Shown piece by piece: positions 42,251-51,067 of a stretch of 64,000 bases of DNA. A program made the translations under genes and the position numbers. A model generated the notes under the pieces. The model was given only the letters and a program-made list of their open reading frames with translations, searched no databases and was not told where the DNA came from. Origin of the DNA: an uncultured Draconibacterium sp. GTDB taxonomy: Bacteria > Bacteroidota > Bacteroidia > Bacteroidales > Prolixibacteraceae. Location of the stretch: positions 3,326,001 to 3,390,000 of the forward strand of contig NZ_OY775906.1 in assembly GCF_963675065.1 (NCBI RefSeq). The letters run 5' to 3'. Within the stretch, counting starts at the first letter, position 1. Every line of letters begins with the position of its first letter.

Positions 42251-45200
42251 TTATTTATCACTTTTGAATTCATTGTATGGTATTATTTTTTCGTCCTTAA
42301 ATACAACAATAAATGGATTTGTATAGAACGAACTTAATTTTTTTCGCTCCTTTTGTGCTTCTTCAACAGTGTCGAACTTGCCAATAAAATATTTGTGTAA
42401 GTTATCAATTTGTTTTTCGAAATAAGAAGATTGGCCTCTCAGAAATTTTGAATTCTTTTCTAGTAACCTTCTGAATGCACCTATTTGTACCGAATAATAA
42501 AGCTGTGGCGTTTTTTTCTGAGGTTTTAAAACAGTCGTCACTTTCATAGGCGCAAATCCTCCATTTGCCGATAGTGTTGTATTTTGTGATTTGAAGATTA
42601 TATTCTTCTTTTTTGATTCCAAAATAATATCCACGTTGCGCTGTTCCCCAGGCTTCAAATGAAAAGTATATGTGGATTGCGCAGCAGAATAACCTGCTGG
42701 AATAGTATTAGTATATATTCGCAATAATACCTCTCCCGGTCTTACCAATGGAAAAGTAAATTCCCCTTCGTTATTCGTTGTAATTCTATATGTTTCCAGA
42801 TGCGACTTTAGTTCAATTAAAATATTATCCGGTTGTGCAGATTGATCATTTAAAACAGAAAGAACACTTTCTCCCAGTTTTATCTGACCACTCAAACGCG
42901 CGCCTTTCTGAATCTGTATATTTATTTCTGTTTCTTCATTTTCAACAACTTCCACTTCTAATGGCATAGGAATATTGGGAATTTCGCCGATGTCTAAGCG
43001 AACTCTATCAATGGTAAGGAGTTGGCGCCCCGGAGACAATAATTTAAACTCATACTCGCCATTCCTGTCTGTAACCGCTGTTTCGCTCGATATACGTATG
43101 AATACGTCGCTAACAGGTTCTCCGAGCTGATTTGTAATTCTCCCACTTATTTTTCCGGCTTTTACGATTTGCTTGATCGGAATACCCAAACTGTAAGAAT
43201 AAGTTGCAGATAAGGTAAACTCAGGATTATCCACCTCATTTTTAAAAATTGTGTAAAAACTACGTAAGGAGAAGGTATGTTTTTTCAGAAATTTATAATC
43301 CAGATTAAGCTGCATCAGGTTTCTGTTTCTATAATAATCATTAATGTCGTATGCATTTTGAATATAGCAGTTTAAACGAAGATTCTTTGAAATCCTGCTT
43401 GTGGCTGCAAGTCCTGCCATTAAACGACGTTGATCGCCGGAAACAAACTGATTGATGTTGGACCAGTTCCCAAATAATCGAACCGAATTTCGTGAATTGA
43501 ATCTGTAAGTCAGATTTGCAGATGCACGGAAGCTATTTTGGATGTTTTCATCCGTTTCTGCCAAAAGGTTGGTTGTTTCTCCAATTTCACCGCGAAGAGT
43601 GTAGTCAATTCTTTTATATCGATGGCCATATTCCAGGTTCCACGAATCGGTTTTGTAATGAAACTTATCTTTAATCAAACGATCTTTGCTCTCAAATTCC
43701 CGCCAGTAAATTTTAACATTGCCTCCCTGACTGATTCTGTAATTTAACGATCCCTGAATGGATTTTGAGTAGGGAGCTGTAACAAAAAATGTATCGAGCT
43801 GAGCATTTCCAAAATCTTCCCTGGCATTAAAAGAAGCACTCATCTTCTGCGAAATACGGGCGTTTATATTAGTCGAAAAAAATTTGGAATTGGAATAGTA
43901 ACCCGGGTAATTTTTACCGACATTGTAATATATTCCAGATATTTGAAATATAGAGAATTGGCTGTTAATACTTGATCGTATGGCATTCGAAGTTTCATCA
44001 CCCACCATTCCTCGCGACAATTCCAAATCAACCTTTGTGCGCTTAAATGGACTTAGCTCGGTAACAAAACTAAACATTTGAACAGGGTCATTCGCCTCCT
44101 GATATTTTTTCCCTAAATAATAGAGCGTGATATTATTTTTTGAATTAAAGTCAAATCCCGCAAATACTGAAAACTCATTTTCGATGTCTTCATAAAACCG
44201 CGGTTTTACATAAAAAAATCCAGCTCTTAATCCATTGTTCAATCGAAATTTTGCGTCAATACCATGTCCAAATCTTGACGCCTCAGTAAGAGGCGTTACG
44301 GTGTATGATTTCTCGCCTAAAAATAAATCGATGTTTTTATTTGAATAGGAAAGATAATACTGGTCGTATAGCCCCAGAAAACTAAGGTCAGTATTGTTGG
44401 GCCAACGCGCCATAAAACCAAGCCGGTGCTTTCCTTCCGGATCAAGGGTTCCGTTCCCATCAATCTGAAATTGTTTAGCCGACTCATAGTTACTCCCTCT
44501 GTTTGTAGACAAATAGGTTACAGATGCTTTAACCGGAAATCGGTAAAATAAATCCTTTTTAGCTTTTCGTGTTGGCAGCACCATTGTTGACGCATACACA
44601 CTTTCCAGAATTCTTTCTCCTACTTGAGCGCGAACCGTAAATGATTCACTTTTACTTCCGAAAAGTTCTTCTGACGTAGGTTTTGTAATTTGAATCTGAG
44701 TTGATTCTCCGGGATCAAGTTTCACATATGGCGAACCTACCAAATCGCAGTTACTGGCATTTATAAACAACTTCTTATCGGTATTTCCAAGATTCCGAAT
44801 CAAATAAGTAGCACTAATATTTTCTCCTGCCAATATGTGGTTTTGTTGTTCAATAAGTTGAAACGTAATATTTTCGATCTCCAATATTTTTACCTGAACA
44901 ACCTCTGATGAAAGTTTTACACCAACATCAGCTTCCATCTTATTTATCTGGATTGGATAGCTTCCCACCGGACAGTCAGAAGGAGCTCTGATGGAGACAA
45001 TACTTAGCTTCTTTTCATTGGGTTGCAAACTGAGTTTTCCGGGCCGGGTAATTACAACCCATTTATCAGGGATGGAGAATTCATGCGTTACTTCTATGCT
45101 TTCTGAACACTGGTTCTGAGTTACAAATGCCAGATTTACTACTTTCCCTGGGAGTACTGCAACTTCATTTTTAACAAAACGTACGTTTACACTACACTCT

Positions 45201-45268
45201 GATTGAGCATAAACACCAAAATGCAGTGAGCTGAGTAATACAATTATTAAAAAATAGCGTTGGAGCAT
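42251..45268 (-). CDS. Usher-like outer-membrane barrel with NEW3-like, regulatory and SPOR domains
   Basis: 1005 residues from ATG 45268 (2 bp after the chaperone stop). Signal peptide to about 22 (GVYAQ). Residues about 25-235 are NEW3-like Ig modules (VLPGKVVNLAFVTQNQCSESI). About 245-700 is a series of amphipathic strands rich in Tyr, Arg and Asn, typical of a large outer-membrane barrel. Two CarboxypepD_reg-like domains follow (KISGRITNQLGEPVSDVF, about 712-790; EGEFTFPLVRPGEVLLRI, about 810-890) and a C-terminal SPOR domain (LYYSVQIGAFRRLLEKNSKF, about 930-995). I do not recognise it as a standard PapC usher; the usher role is inferred from its neighbours. Confidence 0.65.
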   Translation of the reverse strand: MLQRYFLIIVLLSSLHFGVYAQSECSVNVRFVKNEVAVLPGKVVNLAFVTQNQCSESIEVTHEFSIPDKWVVITRPGKLSLQPNEKKLSIVSIRAPSDCPVGSYPIQINKMEADVGVKLSSEVVQVKILEIENITFQLIEQQNHILAGENISATYLIRNLGNTDKKLFINASNCDLVGSPYVKLDPGESTQIQITKPTSEELFGSKSESFTVRAQVGERILESVYASTMVLPTRKAKKDLFYRFPVKASVTYLSTNRGSNYESAKQFQIDGNGTLDPEGKHRLGFMARWPNNTDLSFLGLYDQYYLSYSNKNIDLFLGEKSYTVTPLTEASRFGHGIDAKFRLNNGLRAGFFYVKPRFYEDIENEFSVFAGFDFNSKNNITLYYLGKKYQEANDPVQMFSFVTELSPFKRTKVDLELSRGMVGDETSNAIRSSINSQFSIFQISGIYYNVGKNYPGYYSNSKFFSTNINARISQKMSASFNAREDFGNAQLDTFFVTAPYSKSIQGSLNYRISQGGNVKIYWREFESKDRLIKDKFHYKTDSWNLEYGHRYKRIDYTLRGEIGETTNLLAETDENIQNSFRASANLTYRFNSRNSVRLFGNWSNINQFVSGDQRRLMAGLAATSRISKNLRLNCYIQNAYDINDYYRNRNLMQLNLDYKFLKKHTFSLRSFYTIFKNEVDNPEFTLSATYSYSLGIPIKQIVKAGKISGRITNQLGEPVSDVFIRISSETAVTDRNGEYEFKLLSPGRQLLTIDRVRLDIGEIPNIPMPLEVEVVENEETEINIQIQKGARLSGQIKLGESVLSVLNDQSAQPDNILIELKSHLETYRITTNNEGEFTFPLVRPGEVLLRIYTNTIPAGYSAAQSTYTFHLKPGEQRNVDIILESKKKNIIFKSQNTTLSANGGFAPMKVTTVLKPQKKTPQLYYSVQIGAFRRLLEKNSKFLRGQSSYFEKQIDNLHKYFIGKFDTVEEAQKERKKLSSFYTNPFIVVFKDEKIIPYNEFKSDK

Positions 45269-45270
45269 TT

Positions 45271-46089
45271 TCAAATTTCAAGCGAAATATTAGTGCCATA
45301 AATATGGTCTTCATCGCAGTCGGCTACTAAAATTCCAGTATAATTCCCTGGTTTTATACCTTCAAGAACAAGAGATGATGTTATTGAAGTTCCGGGAAAT
45401 GTTTTCCTGCGTTCTGCTTTAAAAATCCCCAGCGAGTTTCCGCTTGCGTCAAACACCTCCAGACTCATCTCTGGTTTTAAAATGCACTCTCCCGTATTCT
45501 CCACAGCAACATTTAGAACACCTCGATCATTATCTTTAACCAGTTCCAATCCCAAAAATTGCAAGTCTTTTTTTCCGGTATCTCCTATAGTTGTTATAAC
45601 CTGAATGGCGTATCTGATTGCAGTATTTATTTTTACTCCTCCAGTGGATGGAGTCGTGTCGGGCGTAGTAATTCCTTCCACCATTATTACACTCCAGTAA
45701 GTGCCTTTTAAGGAATCGTCTTGTGGTACGTTTACTTCAAAGTCGATGAATGCTTTTTCGTTGGCTTCCAGAGTAATCAATTGAGGGCTGTAATTTATCC
45801 AGGCAGCATTTGAACGTTCCAAAGTTCCGGGAGAATCATGCGTGCTTTCTCCTGTATATGAGAACCAATAATCGCGCAAATAAATTCTTACACTTTTTTT
45901 ATCCGTTCCGTTATTCTGTATTTCAATTCTATCTCTGTATGTTTCCCCCTGGTTACTGGTGTTTTCATGAGTCAGACCATTTAAAACAAGGATGTTTGCA
46001 CCGGCAGAACTGCCTATAGCGAACAAGATAAAAAAAGAAAAAAAGATTTTGACACAAATGCGATAGTTGACAATAATTGATTTTAACAT
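45271..46089 (-). CDS. PapD-like periplasmic chaperone
   Basis: 272 residues from ATG 46089 (a longer frame begins at a TTG). Signal peptide to about 33 (IGSSAGANI). The mature domain starts like a fimbrial chaperone strand (RIEIQNNGTDKKSVRIYLRDYWFSY) and contains AAWINYSPQLITLEANEKAFIDFEVNVPQDDSLKG, the segment that in PapD-like proteins carries subunit- and usher-binding residues, then GTYWSVIMVEGI and a second Ig domain with LVLEGIKPGNYTGILVADCDED. It is located next to the usher-like gene, whose ATG follows its stop by 2 bp. Family by resemblance only. Confidence 0.65.
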   Translation of the reverse strand: MLKSIIVNYRICVKIFFSFFILFAIGSSAGANILVLNGLTHENTSNQGETYRDRIEIQNNGTDKKSVRIYLRDYWFSYTGESTHDSPGTLERSNAAWINYSPQLITLEANEKAFIDFEVNVPQDDSLKGTYWSVIMVEGITTPDTTPSTGGVKINTAIRYAIQVITTIGDTGKKDLQFLGLELVKDNDRGVLNVAVENTGECILKPEMSLEVFDASGNSLGIFKAERRKTFPGTSITSSLVLEGIKPGNYTGILVADCDEDHIYGTNISLEI

Positions 46090-46150
46090 CTTTGTTATTT
46101 TAAATGCTAAAATTATCAATCTTCTTGTTTTTAACAATTATTTTATGACT

Positions 46151-46714
46151 CTAATTATCGTCGGTAAGGGTATATATAACGCTAACAGAAGTTTCCCCTC
46201 TTTCTGAATTGCTGTAAAAACTATTTTCATCAATCTCCAGATTATACGAAAGCAGATGTCCGTTCTGAACGCCCACTCCAGTATAGCAACTACCTATTCC
46301 TGAAACAATATCTACCGGACTATTTGACAATAGGATACTTCCATTGGATAGTCCAAGTTCACCAATTCCAGCGCCAATGTTTTCTCCAACTTTTAGTTTA
46401 ATTGAAATTCCATCGGGTATATCGCCAATCACCGTGGCTGTTATTTTTCTTTTCTGATTGCTTGTAATAATAGAAGAATAGTTCAACCAGATGTTGGATT
46501 CTTGCTTTGACTGAAAATCAATTTTTTCACCGGCGGTTGTATGTGCTACTGATTGGAATTCAACGTTAGAACTTCCTTCATACTTTAGAGACAATAAGGC
46601 CACATCGGGAATAACAACACTGGCCTTGTGTTCTGCTTCTTTGTCAGATGCCAAACTGTAATTGGCAAAAGAAATCAGAATAAAGAAGATTAAAACTGCG
46701 TCCCTATACTTCAT
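46151..46714 (-). CDS. Pilin-like subunit (array member 5)
   Basis: 187 residues; signal peptide ending SLAS near 23. Core motifs shared with 1-4: AEHKASVVIPDVALLSL, NIWLNYSSI, IPDGISIKL, VSGIGSCYTGVGVQNGHLLSYNLEI and the last strand SVSVIYTLTD. The mature protein has one Cys, in GSCYTG. Closest to the tandem copies but clearly divergent in between. It lies upstream of the chaperone gene after 61 bp and downstream of the unit 1 terminator, so it is probably the first gene of its own transcript. Confidence 0.65.
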   Translation of the reverse strand: MKYRDAVLIFFILISFANYSLASDKEAEHKASVVIPDVALLSLKYEGSSNVEFQSVAHTTAGEKIDFQSKQESNIWLNYSSIITSNQKRKITATVIGDIPDGISIKLKVGENIGAGIGELGLSNGSILLSNSPVDIVSGIGSCYTGVGVQNGHLLSYNLEIDENSFYSNSERGETSVSVIYTLTDDN

Positions 46715-46801
46715 GCATCCAAAATTAGACTATCAATGCATAAAAAACAATAGGTCAATTGCCTGTTCTGGGGGGTTAAAAATACTGAGAAGCAAAAAAA
46801 A

Positions 46802-46825
46802 GAGGTAGACTTTAAAGTCTGCCTC
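46802..46825 (-). terminator. Terminator of unit 1
   Basis: 24-base hairpin (GAGGTAGACTTT with AAAGTCTGCCTC, one G-T pair), followed on the minus strand by T-rich sequence, 34 bp after the stop of copy 1. Confidence 0.75.
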
Positions 46826-46858
46826 ACACTATCCCTTATCTCTTATCTAAAAAATCTA

Positions 46859-47440
46859 CTATAAGCTTGTAATCGTATAAGTAATTGTTGTCTCAAAATC
46901 TTTAGCTGTTAAAGTTTTGTAGTTATCACTTGTCTCCTCCATTTTCAGCTTGTAAGTTAACTGGTGACCTGAACTACTTCCTGTTCCGGTGTAGCAATTC
47001 TTAATTCCGGTAACTACCGGCTTTTCATCACCTGAAAGTTCAATTGTTTTTGTATCTGTTTTTCCTACCTCGCCTTTTCCTTTTCCTGCATCTTCTGCCG
47101 CTACCAACTCAATGCTTACTCCATTTGGAAGATTATCACCCTTCATAGATACCGAAATGCTGTTGGCCGAACTTTTTATGATAGATGAGTAGTTTAACCA
47201 TACAGAATTATCACTTGCACTTTCTACATCAAAATTCAAACCCTGCCCTGCAGTTTCAGGAGCAGCTGGTTCAAGCGTAATGGTTGCATCAGAAGAAATG
47301 CCAACTAATGAATAAGATGGAATACCAACTTTAATGTTATGTTCCGCTTTGTCTTTATTGCCTTTATTGTCTTTAGCGTTGACAGTTAATGTTCCGAAAA
47401 CTAAAAAAATTGCTGCTAATGTTAATGTTACTTTTTTCAT
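46859..47440 (-). CDS. Pilin-like subunit, tandem copy 1
   Basis: 193 residues from ATG 47440. Signal peptide MKKVTLTLAAIFLVFGTLTVNAK. Mature protein: a short charged stretch (KDNKGNKDKAEHN), then KVGIPSYSLVGIS, NSVWLNYSSIIKSS, LPNGVSIELVAAE, VVTGIKNCYTGTGSSSGHQL and a final strand TTITYTITSL. One Cys only. The upstream 90 bp, also open in frame, are non-coding leader. It has a sigma-54-like promoter at 47510-47525 and its own terminator. Identity to copies 2-4 in the mature part is almost complete. Confidence 0.7.
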   Translation of the reverse strand: MKKVTLTLAAIFLVFGTLTVNAKDNKGNKDKAEHNIKVGIPSYSLVGISSDATITLEPAAPETAGQGLNFDVESASDNSVWLNYSSIIKSSANSISVSMKGDNLPNGVSIELVAAEDAGKGKGEVGKTDTKTIELSGDEKPVVTGIKNCYTGTGSSSGHQLTYKLKMEETSDNYKTLTAKDFETTITYTITSL

Positions 47441-47509
47441 GATGTTGTGTTGTTTATTTATTTGTAATTTTTTCTTCAATTTGTAGCGTCCAACTACGCC
47501 ATAACACAA

Positions 47510-47525
47510 GCAATCAAAATGCCAA
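47510..47525 (-). promoter_or_regulatory. Sigma-54-like promoter of copy 1
   Basis: Minus strand TTGGCATTTTGATTGC: GG-N10-GC spacing as in -24/-12 promoters. Predicted start of transcription about 58 bases before the ATG. Upstream GGGACA sites at 47590-47595, 47610-47615 and 47628-47633. Confidence 0.6.
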
Positions 47526-47678
47526 AACATGCCAAGGACTGACTATCAACATCTTATCTACATGCCAAAACAAGACCAAGTCCCCTGACGGGACATTATT
47601 TGACCTATTGGGACATTCATGCATTTTGGGACAACGGAAACACAGTAAAAATAAATGGGAATTTTACGATGAACGAGC

Positions 47679-47956
47679 CTATTTACCGGACAGAATATAG
47701 TCGGCTGCGATTTCGAGCTCCTCATACCACTCAACACCATATTTTGCAGTGAGTGACTCCTTTAGGAATTTGTAAAGCGGAAGTTTTTCTGATGCACCAC
47801 ATCTACGACCTGGCTTGCAAATATCAAGTTCCTGGCAGTTTACGACATCAAAACGCTTGTATTCGGTAATACGAATGAGGAATAAATAACACGACAAAGG
47901 TTTAGGAAATCTGGCCTTTCCGTCAAAGTGCGCCTTTCGATGGCACATTTTAAAAT
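47679..47956 (-). pseudogene. C-terminal fragment 1 of the DUF3109 gene
   Basis: The last 80 or so codons of the DUF3109 protein (CxxxxxGKARFPKPLSCYLF... to ILSGK) are repeated here. One T of the intact 4-T run (near 52143-52146) is missing, which shifts the upstream frame and creates an ATG at the new start; the open frame is 89 codons. The break from the intact gene is near the sequence matching 52150-52166. No sign of a promoter of its own. Confidence 0.75.
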
Positions 47957-48188
47957 ATCCGTCCTATGACGACAAGTCATACCAATTGACATATCAATTG
48001 ACTCACAATAAAAATGAAAAATCAGCAACAGCAAGACTATTAATAATATTTACTATGAAGCACAAAGCAAGGAGATATTTTTACTGGAAAGATTAGTACT
48101 TTAAATAGCTTCAGATCATCGGCTCTAAGATACCAATAGGACAATCGCCCGTCTTGGGGAGGATTAAAAATACTGAGAAGCAAAAAAA
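47957..48188. other. Filler between fragment 1 and unit 2 terminator
   Basis: About 180 bp repeated in each unit, with a tiny ORF of nine codons (MKNQQQQDY) and TTGACATATCAATTGA-like short palindrome. No gene seen. Confidence 0.4.
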
Positions 48189-48212
48189 GAGGCAGACTTT
48201 AAAGTCTGCCTC
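48189..48212 (-). terminator. Terminator of unit 2
   Basis: Perfect 24-base palindrome (GAGGCAGACTTT and its complement) with a T run on the minus strand. Confidence 0.8.
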
Positions 48213-48245
48213 ACACTATCCCTTATCTCTTATCTAAAAAATCTA

Positions 48246-48827
48246 CTATAAGCTTGTAATCGTATAAGTAATTGTTGTCTCAAAATCTTTAGCTGTTAAA
48301 GTTTTGTAGTTATCACTTGTCTCCTCCATTTTCAGCTTGTAAGTTAACTGGTGACCTGAACTACTTCCTGTTCCGGTGTAGCAATTCTTAATTCCGGTAA
48401 CTACCGGTTTTTCATCACCTGAAAGTTCAATTGTTTTTGTATCTGTTTTTCCTACCTCGCCTTTTCCTTTTCCTGCATCTTCTGCCGCTACCAACTCAAT
48501 GCTTACTCCATTTGGAAGATTATCACCCTTCATAGATACCGAAATGCTGTTGGCCGAACTTTTTATGATAGATGAGTAGTTTAACCATACAGAATTGTCA
48601 CTTGCACTTTCTACATCAAAATTCAAACCCTGCCCTGCAGTTTCAGGAGCAGCTGGTTCAAGCATAATGGTTGCATCAGAAGAAATGCCAACTAATGAAT
48701 AAGATGGAATACCAACTTTAATGTTATGTTCCGCTTTGTCTTTATTACCTTTATTGTCTTTAGCGTTGACAGTTAATGTTCCGAAAACTAAAAAAATTGC
48801 TGCTAATGTTAATGTTACTTTTTTCAT
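48246..48827 (-). CDS. Pilin-like subunit, tandem copy 2
   Basis: 193 residues from ATG 48827. The same protein as copy 1 except for one changed residue in the mature part (ATIMLEP instead of ATITLEP). Signal peptide, invariant Cys in KNCYTG, WLNYSS and the last strand TTITYTITSL all present. It has its own promoter (48897-48912) and terminator. Family and role as for copy 1. Confidence 0.7.
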   Translation of the reverse strand: MKKVTLTLAAIFLVFGTLTVNAKDNKGNKDKAEHNIKVGIPSYSLVGISSDATIMLEPAAPETAGQGLNFDVESASDNSVWLNYSSIIKSSANSISVSMKGDNLPNGVSIELVAAEDAGKGKGEVGKTDTKTIELSGDEKPVVTGIKNCYTGTGSSSGHQLTYKLKMEETSDNYKTLTAKDFETTITYTITSL

Positions 48828-48896
48828 GATGTTGTGTTGTTTATTTGTTTGTAATTTTTTCTTCAATTTGTAGCGTCCAACTACGCCATAACACAA

Positions 48897-48912
48897 GCAA
48901 TCAAAATGCCAA
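48897..48912 (-). promoter_or_regulatory. Sigma-54-like promoter of copy 2
   Basis: Same TTGGCATTTTGATTGC as in the other units, on the minus strand, with the GGGACA sites repeated upstream at the same spacing. Confidence 0.6.
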
Positions 48913-49065
48913 AACACGCCAAGGCCTGATTATCAACATCTTATCTCCATGCCAAAACGAGACCGAGTCCCCTGACGGGACATTATTTAACCTATTGGGA
49001 CATTCACGCATTTTGGGACAGCGGAAGCACAGTAAAAATAAATGGGAATTTCACGATGAACAAGC

Positions 49066-49335
49066 CTATTTACCGGACAGAATATAGTCGGCTGCGATTT
49101 CGAGCTCCCCATACCACTCAACACCATATTTTGCAGTGAGTGACTCCTTTAGGAATTTGTAAAGCGGAAGTTTTTCTGATGCACCACATCTACGACCTGG
49201 CTTGCAAATATCAAGTTCCTGGCAGTTTACGACATCAAAACGCTTGTATTCGGTAATACGAATGAGGAATAAATAACACGACAAAGGTTTAGGAAATCTG
49301 ATCTTTCCGTCAAAGTGCGCCTTTCGATGGCACAT
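49066..49335 (-). pseudogene. C-terminal fragment 2 of the DUF3109 gene
   Basis: Same extent and same missing T as fragment 1, 89 codons from the new ATG, without an in-frame stop. Small differences from fragment 1 (KIRFPKP, EWYGELE). In each fragment the frame stays open, as if under no strong decay or very young. Confidence 0.75.
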
Positions 49336-49575
49336 TTTAAAATATCCGCCCCATGACGACAAGTCACACCAATTGACATATCAATTAACTCACAATAAAA
49401 ATGAAAAATCAGCAACAGCAAGACTATTAATAATATTTATTGCGAAGCACAAAGCAAGGAGATATTTTTACTGGAAAGATTAGTACTTTAAATAGCTTCA
49501 GATCATCAGTTCTAAGATACCAATAGGACAATCGCCCGTCTTGGGGAGGGTTAAAAATACTGAGAAGCAAAAAAA

Positions 49576-49597
49576 AGGCAGACTCTGAAGTCTGCCT
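49576..49597 (-). terminator. Terminator of unit 3
   Basis: AGGCAGACT with AGTCTGCCT around a changed centre (CTGA), stem retained. Followed on the minus strand by a T run. Confidence 0.75.
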
Positions 49598-49632
49598 CAC
49601 ACTATCCCTTATTTCTTATCTTAAAAAATCTA

Positions 49633-50262
49633 CTATAAGCTTGTAATCGTATAAGTAATTGTTGTCTCAAAATCTTTAGCTGTTAAAGTTTTGTAGTTAT
49701 CACTTGCCTCCTCCATTTTCAGCTTGTAAGTTAACTGGTGACCCGAACTACTTCCTGTTCCAGTGTAGCAATTCTTAATTCCGGTAACTACCGGCTTTTC
49801 ATCACCCGAAAGCTCAATTGTTTTTGTATCCGTTTTTCCTACCTCGCCTTTTCCTTTTCCTGCATCTTCTGCCGCTACCAACTCAATGCTTACTCCATTT
49901 GGAAGATTATCACCCTTCATAGATACCGAAATGCTGTTGGCCGAACTTTTTATGATAGATGAGTAGTTTAACCATACAGAATTGTCACTTGCACTTTCTA
50001 CATCAAAATTCAAACCCTGCCCTGCAGTTTCAGGAGCAGCTGGTTCAAGCGTAATGGTTGCATCGGAAGAAATGCCAACTAATGAATAAGATGGAATACC
50101 AACTTTAATGTTATGTTCCGCGCCGTCTGAGCCTCCTCCACCGGCAGGCCCTACAACTGCTGCTCCACCCATTATACCTCCACCTCTATCTCTTTGGGCA
50201 CTTACGTAATTAAATACCCCGAAAACAAAAATCGCTATTAAAATAAGTGTTACTTTTTTCAT
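49633..50262 (-). CDS. Pilin-like subunit, tandem copy 3, with replaced leader
   Basis: 209 residues from ATG 50262. The mature core from AEHNIKVGIPSYSLVG onwards matches copies 1, 2 and 4 (one change, EEASDN). The first 45 residues are different: MKKVTLILIAIFVFGVFNYVSAQ and a Gly-rich linker RDRGGGIMGGAAVVGPAGGG replace the short charged stretch, adding 16 residues. The promoter region upstream is that of the other copies, so only the leader segment was exchanged. The new N-terminal segment has alternating hydrophobic residues and could influence subunit polymerisation. Confidence 0.72.
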   Translation of the reverse strand: MKKVTLILIAIFVFGVFNYVSAQRDRGGGIMGGAAVVGPAGGGGSDGAEHNIKVGIPSYSLVGISSDATITLEPAAPETAGQGLNFDVESASDNSVWLNYSSIIKSSANSISVSMKGDNLPNGVSIELVAAEDAGKGKGEVGKTDTKTIELSGDEKPVVTGIKNCYTGTGSSSGHQLTYKLKMEEASDNYKTLTAKDFETTITYTITSL

Positions 50263-50331
50263 GATGTTGTGTTGTTTATTTATTTGTAATTTTTTCTTCA
50301 ATTTGTAGCGTCCAACTACGCCATAACACAA

Positions 50332-50347
50332 GCAATCAAAATGCCAA
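50332..50347 (-). promoter_or_regulatory. Sigma-54-like promoter of copy 3
   Basis: TTGGCATTTTGATTGC on the minus strand, with GG-N10-GC spacing; same upstream GGGACA sites as the other units. Confidence 0.6.
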
Positions 50348-50500
50348 AACATGCCAAGGCCTAATTATCAACATTTTATCTCCATACCAAAACGAGACCA
50401 AGTCCCCTGACGGGACATCATTTAACCTATTGGGACATTCACGCATTTTGGGACAACGGAAACACAGTAAAAATAAATGGGAATTTTACGATGAACAAGC

Positions 50501-50770
50501 CTATTTACCGGACAGAATATAGTCGGCTGCGATTTCGAGCTCCTTATACCACTCGGCACCATATTTTGCAGTGAGTGGCTCCTTTAGGAATTTGTAAAGC
50601 GGAAGTTTTTCTGATGCACCACATTTACGACCTGGCTTGCAAATATCAAGCTCCTGGTAGTTTACGACATCAAAACGTTTGTATTCGGCAATACGAATGA
50701 GGAATAAATAACACGACAAAGGTTTAGGAAATCTGGCCTTTCCGTCAAAGTGCGCCTTTCGATGGCACAT
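50501..50770 (-). pseudogene. C-terminal fragment 3 of the DUF3109 gene (mosaic)
   Basis: Its first part resembles fragments 1 and 2 (KARFPKPLSCYLFLIRI) and its last part is identical to the intact gene (QELDICKPGRKCGASEKLPLYKFLKEPLTAKYGAEWYKELE). This fits a recombination break between about residues 25 and 35 of the fragment. Same missing T as the others. Confidence 0.75.
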
Positions 50771-51010
50771 TTTAAAATATCCGTCCTATGACGACAAGTC
50801 ATACCAATTGACATATCAATTGACTCACAATAAAAATGAAAAATCAGCAACAGCAAGACTATTAATAATATTTACTATGAAGCACAAAGCAAGGAGATAT
50901 TTTTACTGGAAAGATTAGTACTTTAAATAGCTTCAGATCATCGGCTCTAAGATACCAATAGGACAATCGCCCGTCTTGGGGAGGATTAAAAATACTGAGA
51001 AGCAAAAAAA

Positions 51011-51034
51011 GAGGCAGACTTTAAAGTCTGCCTC
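51011..51034 (-). terminator. Terminator of unit 4
   Basis: Same perfect hairpin as at 48189-48212, T run on the minus strand, 34 bp after the stop of copy 4. Confidence 0.8.
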
Positions 51035-51067
51035 ACACTATCCCTTATCTCTTATCTAAAAAATCTA

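Larger units (their letters stand above)
46748..51067 (-). repeat. Tandem array of three units ahead of the fourth, period 1387 bp (1435 bp for unit 3)
   Basis: Stop-to-stop distances of the near-identical genes are 1387 (46859 to 48246), 1387 (48246 to 49633) and 1435 bp (49633 to 51068). The extra 48 bp equals the longer leader of copy 3. Unit 1 loses similarity near 46748. Each unit holds a pilin-like gene, a promoter region with GGGACA sites, a fragment of the DUF3109 gene and 180 bp of filler. The fourth pilin gene adjoins the intact DUF3109 gene. Confidence 0.85.

Noticed and set aside
45090..45268. TTG at 45274 as the start of the usher-like gene
   Set aside because: It overlaps the chaperone stop, and an ATG follows 6 bases later with a proper signal peptide.
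46748..51067. CRISPR array as explanation of the repeats
   Set aside because: Units are over 1.3 kb and contain genes; no short direct repeats with variable spacers were seen.
46748..51067. Insertion sequence or transposon as cause of the array
   Set aside because: No transposase frame and no terminal inverted repeats at unit ends; the boundaries fit unequal recombination.
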